Source: Actinomadura_E scrupuli (GTDB taxonomy: Bacteria > Actinomycetota > Actinomycetes > Streptosporangiales > Streptosporangiaceae). From it: DNA of 64,000 nt. Positions 18,301-26,288 of this stretch are shown one piece after another. Position 1 is the stretch's first letter, and the number at the start of each line of letters is the position of its first letter. The notes under the pieces are model-generated. The model ran no database searches, was not told the DNA's origin, and was given only the letters and a program-made list of their open reading frames with translations. Made by a program: the position numbers and the translations under genes. The stretch is from NCBI RefSeq assembly GCF_050971785.1, contig NZ_JBPCCU010000008.1, positions 62,001 to 126,000 on the forward strand. The letters are read 5' to 3'.

Positions 18301-19665
18301 TGCCGGGGCGTGTGGCGCGCGCCGGACGGGTCCGTACGGGCCTCGGCCGAGGTCAGCCTGGCCGACCTCAAGCTGTCGCCGCTGGACGTGGTGTGCATGG
18401 CCGGCGGCGACCGGGCGGACCGCCGGTACGAGCTGCGGCAGCGCTTCGTCGACCAGCTGCGCCTCCGGCGGCCGGCGGGGGTGCCCGAGCAGCCGATGCC
18501 CGAGCCCGACTTCGGCCGGCAGGCAGGCTGGGCGCCCACCCTGCTCAGCGTGTCGGAGCTGCTGTCGATGGCGGCCGGCGTACGGGCCGCGCTGCTGGCG
18601 GCCAGACCCGTGCGGGGTGAGGATCTGGCGCCCCCCGGGGACGCGCTGCCGATCGCCTGGAACGTCACCGGGATGCGCCAGCGCTCGCTCACCGCGCGGA
18701 CCGGGCTCACCACCAAGCGCGGGGACCTGGCGGCGGCCGTCCAGGCCGGCGACATCGGCGCGATGGGCGGCGCGCTGTTCTCGCTCGCCTCGCACGGCAT
18801 CCCGGGCGCGATGCCCGAGATCGGCCGCGACTGGACCGACGCCTGGCGGGCCGAGCTGGTCGCCCAGGGCACCGCGGTGGTCGCCGAGGCCGATCGGCGG
18901 CTGGCCGCGGACGCCGCGCTGGAGGCCGGCTTCGACACCGCGACCGCGACACCGTACGCCCGGATCCGGCACGAGACCGAGCGACTGCGGATCCTGCTCG
19001 GCGAGGACTTCCCGGTGGCGCCCACCTGGACGCTGCCGGCCGCCGCGCAGGGCACGCTGACCGAGCTGCTCTCGCACAGCGCCGCGCTGCTCGACGGCGA
19101 CCGGGCCGCCACCGGCGTCTGGCTCGACCGGCTGGCCCGGGTGCGCACCGGCGTACGGCGGCTGCAGGAGGTGCTGGCGCGCGCCGAGGTCACCGGCGCG
19201 CCCGCGGCCGGTGCGCTGACGATCGCCCAGCTGCCCTACTCCGCCGACGAACGGTGGGCGGCGCTGCCTCCCAAGAAGCCGGGCCGCCGGGCCGACCGGA
19301 CCGCGCTGGCCGTGCACACGGTACGGCCGGTGGGCACGGCGGGCGAGATCACCGGGCTGGTGTTCGACGAGTGGACCGAGATGGTGCCCAACCTCGCCGA
19401 GACCACCGCCGTGACCTTCCACTACGACGCCCCCTCGTCGCGCCCGCCGCAGTCCCTCCTCCTGGCCGTGCCGCCCTCCCCGGCCACCGCGTGGAGCCCG
19501 TGGGCGCTGCGCCAGACCATCTCCTCGGCGCTCGACCTGGCACAGATACGGACCATGGACCTGCCCGGGGTCGGCGAGTTCGGCCACTTCCTGCCCGCGC
19601 TGTACTTCGCGCTGAACGAGACCCCCGCGACCGTCTCCACCGACCTGACCGGAGCAGGCGCATGA
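15325..19665 (+). CDS. giant uncharacterised protein (1446 aa)
   Basis: Start is ATG 15325, inside the previous gene's stop (ATGA), with AGGAG 8 nt upstream; the frame is open further upstream but that text is out-of-frame shadow. The N-terminus PWPQLPPGVPILLLPIRIET and VRIYPDTVHVDAHEPVLTEG is distinctive. Later segments include YFLTHILEGVGLNAVRAGRR, LGAQPYGVLPVMTI, VVGGYGWVTDLKWQQ and a C-terminal FDEWTEMVPNLAETTAVTFH. No signal peptide, no transmembrane segment, no motif of a known enzyme. The protein is Ala/Leu-rich and mostly helical by eye. I recall similar unnamed proteins in other bacteria but cannot name a function. It is coupled to the next gene by ATGA. Confidence 0.78.
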   Translation: MSVSSPESVPWPQLPPGVPILLLPIRIETLYYEGLRVRIYPDTVHVDAHEPVLTEGEIDSGLQYWADVTAAGTDADRLAAAWSPLAARFGVERAAWVARTTRAGRPAGTPRTAGWTSAPVARLLPTRWHVAGFDFHGYQPVCVFDVAGSEITGDLAVGPDPTKGLAPEPVPADGTAVDPGMRWMIDYAAAEAAGMAVTIPNPREVDRLLVYGVDESMTPDKGQERLAALLEAHYYTDGLGFVDPGTPTNNTAAQRSGLAPLSTALSERYRLGDGTATARPPHPAGSVGADLATALGLKGGAGGVLARDPAGARVDHQAAMNTVVWPSSWGYFLTHILEGVGLNAVRAGRRHFIDHVRAGGPLPTLRLGAQPYGVLPVMTILEGSEFADDPVLSVIAGRTDSLAVSWLAAANQLPDPSTGRPRPPAGDAAPPGDPVLGPLLRTLALQPKSVRYTGRSVIGQEYISSLWRFLRLGLADGWRNAPYEAASGALLGMALQPEQRHNEAVFAEEAFAVTGPIVGADPGTYITEILGRAPAALRDAPERGQTPLLYRVLRDAALRELWTGLLLVDGGSRRYVEDELIDLDDTVSPTLWRGLDGPAPPAHGGPAVTVGQYLDQAARAVQDPGDPNVADLREFRARAAELAALPAAELDGLLRGSLDLASHRLDAWSTSLATRRLAGIRTAGRQPTGVVVGGYGWVTDLKWQQLDHHLETPPEEHQPLYRAPGNAGYVHAPSLRHATTAAILHAAYVARGGPAGRAGAVAVDLSADRVRLVARLLDGVQAGQSLGSVLGYRFERALAEGGVAGVPQLVEPFRLLAPCRVQTLKADGDAAETTEPGAVTDGLVLLGLWRDGGVPWGTAPDPSRPDDKLPAEGTGGHRLCVSALQGLAEAVDALADAALAEGVHQLAGGNAARGGAVLDALAKGDTPPPDLDVVRTPRTGAVHTHRLMFLGAVNAAADVPVWPTDGRQVRAGLEPTLNGWAAALLGDPGRVRCRGVWRAPDGSVRASAEVSLADLKLSPLDVVCMAGGDRADRRYELRQRFVDQLRLRRPAGVPEQPMPEPDFGRQAGWAPTLLSVSELLSMAAGVRAALLAARPVRGEDLAPPGDALPIAWNVTGMRQRSLTARTGLTTKRGDLAAAVQAGDIGAMGGALFSLASHGIPGAMPEIGRDWTDAWRAELVAQGTAVVAEADRRLAADAALEAGFDTATATPYARIRHETERLRILLGEDFPVAPTWTLPAAAQGTLTELLSHSAALLDGDRAATGVWLDRLARVRTGVRRLQEVLARAEVTGAPAAGALTIAQLPYSADERWAALPPKKPGRRADRTALAVHTVRPVGTAGEITGLVFDEWTEMVPNLAETTAVTFHYDAPSSRPPQSLLLAVPPSPATAWSPWALRQTISSALDLAQIRTMDLPGVGEFGHFLPALYFALNETPATVSTDLTGAGA

Positions 19666-21362
19666 CGATTCCACCGAACCCCTCCGTCACCACCTGGACC
19701 CGGCTGGAGCCGCTGACCCGGCAGCCCGACTTCGGGGAGAGCGTCGCGGCGCGGATCGAGGACCCGGCCTGGCTGCTCGGCCGGCAGTGGCAGCTCGGTG
19801 AGTTCACCGCGAGCTCCGGCGGCTCACCGGCGAGCGTACGGATGCGCGTCAACGCCGGCCGGCTGTCGGCGTACCGCGGTTCGGGCGGCTCCGGCACGAC
19901 GGCCGCCGGCTACGACCACGCCAGGTTGCCGCTGGAGACCCTGGTCGAGCGGGAGGCCGACCACGGCGATCTCGGGCTGCGGGCCGACGGCGGCCGGCTG
20001 TTCCTGCGGCTGCTCACGCAGTACGGGGTCGGCAAGTTCCGGCAGGCCTTCATCACCGCGTACCCGCTGCCCGCGCCGGACTCGGGGAATCCGGCCGTGG
20101 ACGCCGCGGTCACCGCCGACCTCGGGGTACTGATCGGCCGGGTGCCGGACGGGGCCGCGCTGGCCGCCGCGTTCGCCTCCGGCGTCGTGATCCCCGGTCG
20201 TACGGCCGCCCTTCTCCCACCGGACGGGCCGCCCCCGGCCGACCCCGACCAGCGGGCGGTCGAGGCGGCGGCGGCCGCGTTCCGCACGGCGTGGGCCGGC
20301 TACGTCAGCCGTCCCGGCGCCGAGACCGCCCCGTGGGACCCCGAGCGGATGGAGCACGCCTTCGCGCTCGGCGCCCGGCTCGGCACGGACTCCGTCACCC
20401 TGGTCTCGCGGGAGTTCCTCGGCGGCGACCTCGACTGGTACGACCTGGACGTCGCCGCCGACGGCACCCAGGTGCCCGCGACAGAGCCGTCGACCGACAT
20501 CGTCGGCACCGGGATCCCGACCCCGGTCCGGTATCCGGGGATGCCCGCCGACCGCTGGTGGGAGTTCGAGGACGGCCGCGTCTACTTGGGCGGCATCGAG
20601 ACCGGCGCCACCGACCTCGGCCACATGCTCCTCGCGGAGTTCGCCACCCTCTACAGCAACGACTGGTTCACCCTGCCGGTCGAGCTGCCCGTCGGCACCG
20701 TCGCCCGGGTCTCCTCGCTGGTGGTCACCGACACGTTCGGCATCCGTACCGTGATCGAGGCAGCCTCCCACCCCGACTGGGAGATGTTCCGGATGTGCGG
20801 GGGAGGGGCCGAGCGCGAGCTGTTCGTGCTGCCGCCCGCCCTCACCCACACCCTGGACGGGGAGCCCGTCGAGGACGTGCTGCTGCTCCGCGACGAGGCC
20901 GCCAACCTCGCCTGGGGCGTCGAGAGCCTGGTCGAGACCCAGGCCGGCCGGCCGCTCGACCGGCACGAGCTGTACCTGGCGGCGTTGCGCGCGGCTCCGC
21001 CGCCCGCGCCCGCCGCGCCCTCCGCGGCCCAGCTGGAGTACCGGCTGCGCGCCGGCGTGCCACCCGCGCACTGGATCCCGTACGTGCCGCAGGCCGTCAC
21101 CGGCGGGCTGCGGCTGACCCGGTCCGCCATCGGCCAGCCGGCCCCGCCGCTGGGCAGGCTGCTCGCGGCGTCGGCCTGGCTGGCCGACGAGGAGGTCCCG
21201 CGCGAGGGGGCCCGGGTGACCCGGCGGTGGCGGCTGGCCCGCTGGATCGACGGCTCGACCCACCTGTGGCAGGCGCGCAGCAAGCGGGCCGGCCGGGGCG
21301 AGGCCTCCAGCGGGCTCCGCTATGACGTGCTGAACCGCCCGGGGGAGCAGCCGCCGGGCTGA
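19662..21362 (+). CDS. uncharacterised operon-terminal protein (566 aa)
   Basis: Start ATG 19662 overlaps the previous stop. The N-terminal signature TWTRLEPLTRQPDFGESVAA and DPAWLLGRQWQLGEF is highly characteristic and, from memory, recurs in unnamed proteins of other bacteria. Further text: WWEFEDGRVYLGGIETGATD, LAEFATLYSNDWFTLPVELP, VTDTFGIRTVIEAAS, HWIPYVPQAV. No signal peptide, membrane helix or catalytic motif is evident. The basic C-terminus RWIDGSTHLWQARSKRAGRG is noteworthy. It is the smallest product of the operon and is followed by a strong hairpin, so it probably ends the transcript. Confidence 0.78.
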   Translation: MTIPPNPSVTTWTRLEPLTRQPDFGESVAARIEDPAWLLGRQWQLGEFTASSGGSPASVRMRVNAGRLSAYRGSGGSGTTAAGYDHARLPLETLVEREADHGDLGLRADGGRLFLRLLTQYGVGKFRQAFITAYPLPAPDSGNPAVDAAVTADLGVLIGRVPDGAALAAAFASGVVIPGRTAALLPPDGPPPADPDQRAVEAAAAAFRTAWAGYVSRPGAETAPWDPERMEHAFALGARLGTDSVTLVSREFLGGDLDWYDLDVAADGTQVPATEPSTDIVGTGIPTPVRYPGMPADRWWEFEDGRVYLGGIETGATDLGHMLLAEFATLYSNDWFTLPVELPVGTVARVSSLVVTDTFGIRTVIEAASHPDWEMFRMCGGGAERELFVLPPALTHTLDGEPVEDVLLLRDEAANLAWGVESLVETQAGRPLDRHELYLAALRAAPPPAPAAPSAAQLEYRLRAGVPPAHWIPYVPQAVTGGLRLTRSAIGQPAPPLGRLLAASAWLADEEVPREGARVTRRWRLARWIDGSTHLWQARSKRAGRGEASSGLRYDVLNRPGEQPPG

Positions 21363-21375
21363 GCGGTCCGGTACG

Positions 21376-21399
21376 GGCGGGCCCGCGCTCGGGCCCGTT
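21376..21399 (+). terminator. hairpin ending the giant-protein operon
   Basis: CGGGCCCG, loop CGCT, CGGGCCCG forms an 8-bp GC stem at 21378-21397, extendable by G-T pairs, 15 nt after the stop at 21362. No T-tract. Confidence 0.5.
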
Positions 21400-21525
21400 C
21401 GCGGGGGCCGGCGTGACCGTTGTCACCTTCGGTCAACTCCAGAGCGAACAGTGCAAATTTATGGCGAAACAGGTTAATCTCATCCCTGTGTCGGGGCGGG
21501 CACGAACGGGATCGCGGGGTTCGCG

Positions 21526-24384
21526 ATGGCGGTGGTGGCTCTCGGGGTTCTCGGATCCCTGACGGCTGATGTGGACGGGCGGCGGGTCACTCTGGGAGGG
21601 CCACGGCAGCGCGCCGTGCTCGCGGTACTCGCGATCGCGCGCCGCCGGGTGGTTCCGGCCGAGCGGATCGTCTCGGCCGTGTGGGGCACCGGCCGGCCGC
21701 CGGCGCCCACCACACTGCACGCGTACATCTCCCAGCTCCGCCGTGCCCTGGAGCCGGAGCGGCGGCCTCGTACGCCGGCCCGGGTCCTGGTCCGGGACGG
21801 TCCCGGCTACGTGCTGCGGCTGACGGCGGAGGCGGTCGACGCGGAGCGTTTCACCGAGCTGGCCACCCGCGGCGGCCAGGCGTTGCGGCGCGGCGACCCG
21901 GGCACCGCGGCCGCCCAGCTCGACGCCGCCCTCGCGTTGTGGCGCGGTCCGGCGTACGCGGACCTGCGCAACGTCGCGTTCACCGCGCCCGAGGTGGCCC
22001 GGCTGGAGAACCTGCGGCTGACCGCCCGCGAGGACCGGTTCGCCGCCCAGCTGGAACTCGGCCGGCACGCGGCGGTGGCGGGCGAGCTCCGCGCGCACGT
22101 CGCCGAGCATCCGCTCAGCGAGCGCGGCTGGGAACTGCTGGTGCTGGCGCTGTACAGATCCGGCAGGCAGAGCGATGCCCTGCGCGCGCTGCGCGACGTC
22201 CGCCGCACGCTGGCGGACGAGCTCGGCCTCGACCCGGGCCCCGCGCTGCGCGAGCTGGAGGCGGCGGTCCGTATCCATGATCCTCGGCTGGACTCCTCCC
22301 CGGCGCGGCCGGACGGGCCCGCCGAGGGCCGGGTGCCGGGCAGGACGGTCGTCGCGACCGGGCGCGCCGCCGGCAACGTCCCCTGTGCACTGTCCTCCTT
22401 CGTCGGCCGTCGCGCGGAGGTGGCGCGGGCCGGCGAGCTGCTGACGGCACACCGCCTGGTGACGTTCACCGGGCCGGGCGGTGTCGGCAAGACCCGGTTG
22501 GCATTAGAGGTGGCGCGCGACCGGGCCGAGGCGGACGGCCGGTGGGTCGTGGAGCTGGCCGGGCTGGAGGCGCCCGAACTGCTCGGCAGCACGGTCGCGG
22601 ACGCTCTCGGGGTGCTCGGCGCGGCCGACGGCGCCGACCTGGGAGCGGCGCTCGGTGACCGGGAGCTGATCCTGGTGCTCGACAACTGCGAGCATCTGGT
22701 GTCCGCGGCCGCGGAGTTCGCCGCCGCGCTGCTCGCCCGCGCGGGGCTGGTCCGGGTGCTCGCCACGAGCCGCGAGCCACTCGGCGTCGCGGGCGAGGTC
22801 GTGTACCCGGTCGGACCGCTGCCGCCGGGCGGCGACGCGGTCGAGCTGTTCCTCGGCCGGGCCGCCGCGGTGCTGCCCGACTGGACCCCGACCGAGGCCG
22901 AGCGCGAGACCGTCGCGGCGATCTGCGCCGCCCTGGACGGCATGCCACTCGCCATCGAACTGGCGGCGGCGCAGTGCCGGGTACTGTCCATCGACCAGAT
23001 CGCGGCACGGCTGGACGACCGGTTCGCGCTGCTGGTCGGAGGCCCCGCCACCGGCCCGGCCCGGCATCGGACGCTGGAGGGCACGGTCGCCTGGAGCCAC
23101 CGGTTGCTCGACGCCCGGGAACGCGAGCTGTTCGGCCGGCTCAGCGTCTTCGCGGGCAGCTTCGACCTCGACGCGGCCGGCGCCGTGTCGGGCGGCGGGC
23201 CGGTGCTGGAGCCGCTGACGGGCCTGGTCCGCAAGTCACTGCTGACGGTGGAGGCGGGTGCCGGCCCCCGCCGGTACCGGATGCTGGAGACGCTGCGGCA
23301 GTACGGCCGGCGCGGGCTCGGTGACGCCGAACACGAGGAGGCCGAGGCCCGGCACCGCGCCTGGATGCTCGGCCTGGTCGAGAACGCCGACCGCAGGTTC
23401 CGCACCCCGGACGCCGCGGCCATGCTGGCCGCGCTGACCCGCGACCAGCCCGATGTGCGGGCCGCGCTCACGTCGGCCCTGGCGGCGGACGACGCGAACT
23501 GCGCGCTGCGGATGTCCGGCGCGCTCGCCTGGTACTGGTTCCGCAAGGGCCACATCGGCGAGGGGCTGAAATGGCTGACCACGGCGCTCGACGCCGCGCC
23601 CCACTCCGACGCGGGCGTGCGGGCACGGGCCCTTCTCGGAATCGGCAGCCTGAGGTTCCTGGCGGGTTCACCGGCCGGCTGTCACACCGCGCTCGAGGCG
23701 GCGGCCGAGGCTGCGGCGGCCGTCGGCGACTTGCCGACGGAGGCGGCGGCCGTGACCTACCGTGCCTACTCGGCGGCGATGATCGGCACGCGGGTCGACT
23801 TCGTCGCCCAGGGACGGCAGGGCGTCGCACTGGCCAGGCGCAGCGGCGATCCCGGTCTGGAGGCCGAGGCGCTGGTCATGCTCGGCACGTTGCACCGGCA
23901 GGCCGGTGACCTGCCCGCGGCCGACGTCTCGATCGCCGAGGGCCTGCGGCGAGCCCGAGCGTGCGGCCACGACTGGGCGGTGGTCGCGGCGGCGCTGATG
24001 GCGATGAAGATCGCGATCGGCCTGGGTGACGCCGAGCGCGCCATCCGGATCGGGACGGGGACGGTGGACGTCTGCGAGGGCCTGGACGACGTCACGTCGT
24101 GGCTGTCGTTGCTGCAGACCTGTGCGGGCGCGCTCGCCCTGGTCGGCCACGCCGAACGGGGGGCCCTGCTGCTCGGCGTGGCCGCCGCGCACGGTGAGCG
24201 CATAGGGTTCGCGACCGAGACGGTCGAGCACGGAGATCCGGTCTCCAGCACCATGCTGGTGCGCGCCGCCCTCCCGACGTCGGAGTACGTGAAGCACCTC
24301 GCACGCGGCCGGACGCTCGGGCGTCATGACGCCAACGCGCTGATCCGGATCTCCGCGAGGAGGGAAACGCGGCGAACCCGGTGA
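21526..24384 (+). CDS. AfsR/BTAD-type transcriptional regulator with STAND NTPase domain
   Basis: 952 aa. Residues 1-95 form an OmpR-like winged helix (FGVLGSL-type start, GGPRQRAVLAVLAI, AVWGTGRPPAPTTLHAYISQ), 96-250 the bacterial transcriptional activation domain, then an NB-ARC/STAND ATPase with Walker A GPGGVGKT near 317 and Walker B LILVLDNCEHL near 381. The C-terminus carries helical TPR-like repeats. Such proteins activate secondary-metabolism or adaptive genes in actinomycetes, switching through ATP binding. ATG at 21526 lies 163 bp after the giant-protein operon on the same strand. Physical linkage suggests, but does not show, that it regulates that locus. Confidence 0.88.
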   Translation: MAVVALGVLGSLTADVDGRRVTLGGPRQRAVLAVLAIARRRVVPAERIVSAVWGTGRPPAPTTLHAYISQLRRALEPERRPRTPARVLVRDGPGYVLRLTAEAVDAERFTELATRGGQALRRGDPGTAAAQLDAALALWRGPAYADLRNVAFTAPEVARLENLRLTAREDRFAAQLELGRHAAVAGELRAHVAEHPLSERGWELLVLALYRSGRQSDALRALRDVRRTLADELGLDPGPALRELEAAVRIHDPRLDSSPARPDGPAEGRVPGRTVVATGRAAGNVPCALSSFVGRRAEVARAGELLTAHRLVTFTGPGGVGKTRLALEVARDRAEADGRWVVELAGLEAPELLGSTVADALGVLGAADGADLGAALGDRELILVLDNCEHLVSAAAEFAAALLARAGLVRVLATSREPLGVAGEVVYPVGPLPPGGDAVELFLGRAAAVLPDWTPTEAERETVAAICAALDGMPLAIELAAAQCRVLSIDQIAARLDDRFALLVGGPATGPARHRTLEGTVAWSHRLLDARERELFGRLSVFAGSFDLDAAGAVSGGGPVLEPLTGLVRKSLLTVEAGAGPRRYRMLETLRQYGRRGLGDAEHEEAEARHRAWMLGLVENADRRFRTPDAAAMLAALTRDQPDVRAALTSALAADDANCALRMSGALAWYWFRKGHIGEGLKWLTTALDAAPHSDAGVRARALLGIGSLRFLAGSPAGCHTALEAAAEAAAAVGDLPTEAAAVTYRAYSAAMIGTRVDFVAQGRQGVALARRSGDPGLEAEALVMLGTLHRQAGDLPAADVSIAEGLRRARACGHDWAVVAAALMAMKIAIGLGDAERAIRIGTGTVDVCEGLDDVTSWLSLLQTCAGALALVGHAERGALLLGVAAAHGERIGFATETVEHGDPVSSTMLVRAALPTSEYVKHLARGRTLGRHDANALIRISARRETRRTR

Positions 24385-24617
24385 TCGCGCGGTGCGGCGG
24401 AGCGCGGGCGGCGATTACCGGGGACGTGCCGGTGCTACTTTCCGCGGCCATGGTGCCCACGACGATCACCACCGCGCCCACGGCCTCAAGGGCCAGGCCA
24501 GTGGCAGTTGCCGGCCGGCCGTAAGCGGGTACGTGGCAACTATGACCGTGTGCATGGGGCCGGGTCCGAGAAGCCGAGCTCCCTGCGTTCGCACACGGCA
24601 AAGGGGGCGACGATGCG

Positions 24618-25268
24618 ATGGAAATACAGCAAAGCGACACCGGGGTGGTGTTCATCGATCCGCAGAACGACGTGCTGAGCGAGACGGGGACGACCTGGGC
24701 GGTGGTCGGCGCGAGCGTCACCGAGAACGGCACGGTCGAGAACATGGAGCGGATCTTCAGAGCTGCGAAGCAGGAGGGCTATGAGGTCTTCATATCCCCT
24801 CACTACTTCTATCCCGCCGACAACGGCTGGCTGTTCAACGGTCCTCTGGAGGCCGAGGAACTCCGGACCCGCACGTTCGCCCGAAGCGGCCCGCTGGATC
24901 TGACCGGTTTGGCCGGCTCCGGCGCCGACTGGCTGGATCGGTTCAAGCCGTACATCGACGACGGCATGACGATCGTCGCCGCTCCGCACAAGGTGTTCGG
25001 GCCGCAGACCAACGATCTGGTTCTGCAGATGCGCAAACGCGGGATCGGTAAGGTCATCCTCGGCGGCATGCTCGCGAACCTGTGCGTCGAATCCCACCTG
25101 CGCGAATTCCTCGAACAGGGCTTCCAGGTCGCGGTCGTCAAGGACGCCACCGCCGGCCCCCGGCATCCCGACTGGGGCGACGGCTACCAGGCGGCGATCA
25201 TCAATTACCGCTTCCTCGCCCATTGGGTCCCGTCGACCAAGGAAGTGATCGACCGCATGGTCCGATAA
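24618..25268 (+). CDS. isochorismatase-family cysteine hydrolase
   Basis: 216 aa, cytoplasmic. The triad expected for this family is present: Asp14 in VVFIDPQNDVL, Lys125 in AAPHKVFG and Cys156 in MLANLCVESHLR, with the cis-peptide-type GGMLANLCV loop before the nucleophile. Members cleave isochorismate, nicotinamide, carbamoyl groups or other amides; the substrate here cannot be assigned. Start ATG 24618 follows AAAGGGGG at some distance. A 233-bp gap separates it from the upstream regulator, and no partner gene is attached, so it is probably monocistronic. Confidence 0.88.
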   Translation: MEIQQSDTGVVFIDPQNDVLSETGTTWAVVGASVTENGTVENMERIFRAAKQEGYEVFISPHYFYPADNGWLFNGPLEAEELRTRTFARSGPLDLTGLAGSGADWLDRFKPYIDDGMTIVAAPHKVFGPQTNDLVLQMRKRGIGKVILGGMLANLCVESHLREFLEQGFQVAVVKDATAGPRHPDWGDGYQAAIINYRFLAHWVPSTKEVIDRMVR

Positions 25269-25479
25269 GCCCGGCCAACCTCGTGGCGCGGGCACCACGT
25301 GCCATCCGCATCCTGCCGATCACTCGGTTGACCCGCCACAGATGTGAACGTGACCCGAGGTATCAGGGCCGTGGTCGTGGACGCCTCGAGACCTCTTGGC
25401 GAACAGTGCTGATCAGGTGAGAACCTGGCGGCATCCGGCCGCCATAGGCCGGCAACCTTCCACCGAAGGGAGCGCCGCG

Positions 25480-25683
25480 ATGCCACCGCAGCGCTGGGAG
25501 CATGTGATCGACACCTTCAACCCCCACGACACCGATTCCTGGTCCTCCCCTGACGAGCTACTGGATGCCTACTCCACCGACGGCTGGGAACTGGTCAGCC
25601 ACTCAGAAAACGGCCAAACGCTCACTTTCGCATTCAAGCGACCGGCGTCCTTCAAGGGCTCGTCCCGGCACGGCCCCAACTGA
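25480..25683 (+). CDS. small DUF4177-like protein
   Basis: 67 aa from ATG 25480, with GAAGGGAG 7 nt upstream; a longer frame to 25396 lacks a ribosome site. The text MPPQRWEHVIDTFNPHD...LDAYSTDGWELVSHSENG...TFAFKRP has the layout of DUF4177 proteins (aromatic strand, helix, GWELVS, final strand FKRP). The family's role is unknown. It stands alone, convergent with the leftward island that ends at 25845. Confidence 0.65.
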   Translation: MPPQRWEHVIDTFNPHDTDSWSSPDELLDAYSTDGWELVSHSENGQTLTFAFKRPASFKGSSRHGPN

Positions 25684-25844
25684 CGGCGTGCCGGCGCGGT
25701 CGGTAAGCGGTTTGGTCTGGATCCGCGCTCAGAATGTTTCGATGTCCGCGGTATCGATGCGGTCTTCGATCGAAGCGACCAGGCCCGGGTTTCGCACGCT
25801 CGCTGAGTTGCTGGAGCTCGGCTCCTGCTGACATGATCCTCGGC

Positions 25845-26288
25845 CTATGGTCCGGCGTCTCCCTCGGTCAGGCCTCTCTGGCTCGGACCGGTGTTGTCCA
25901 GCTCGCCGGTGTCGGGTTCTTCCGCCGTCGTTCCGCCTGGTACTGCGTCCAGATGGTTCTTGTGTGAGTACCACTCGATTTTGAAGATCTGTGTTCCGTC
26001 GTTCCTGAGTTCGATCTCCAGACCGCTCATCTGGAGTTCGTTCGTGGTGTTCGGCCGGAGGAGTTCCATGAGGAGCGGGGGGATCTGCGGGGGAGGCGGG
26101 TCCGGCTCCGGTTGCTGTCTGCGCTCCAGCACTGCGGACAGCCCGCCGACCAGCATTGTCAAGATGATCACCGTGCTCCACGCGAAGGCATTGCCCTCGA
26201 GTCCGGTCGCGATGTTGATCGCTATGCCGAGCACCGAGGTGAGGACTGCGATGAGCGCGCTGAGGGGGAACCTCCGCAGCCGGTTCAT
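25845..26288 (-). CDS. small two-helix membrane protein with C-terminal soluble tail
   Basis: 147 aa. Two membrane segments near the N-terminus (about 10-30, ALIAVLTSVLGIAINIATG; about 38-54, TVIILTMLVGGLSAVL) are followed by a Pro-rich linker (PEPDPPPPQIPPLL) and a domain with an Ig-like feel (SGLEIELRNDGTQIFKIEWY). The acidic tail ends GLTEGDAGP. No family recognised. Its ATG overlaps the stop of the TPR lipoprotein gene by 4 nt, so both are made together and probably meet at the membrane. Confidence 0.65.
   Translation of the reverse strand: MNRLRRFPLSALIAVLTSVLGIAINIATGLEGNAFAWSTVIILTMLVGGLSAVLERRQQPEPDPPPPQIPPLLMELLRPNTTNELQMSGLEIELRNDGTQIFKIEWYSHKNHLDAVPGGTTAEEPDTGELDNTGPSQRGLTEGDAGP

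Noticed and set aside
15571..19674. 1367-codon open frame on the minus strand
   Set aside because: Antisense shadow of the 1446-aa gene; composition follows third-position GC of the sense strand.
3792..21362. Contractile injection system or phage tail identity for the giant operon
   Set aside because: No sheath, tube, baseplate gp25/gp6, spike or AAA+ protein was recognised, so this label would go beyond the evidence.
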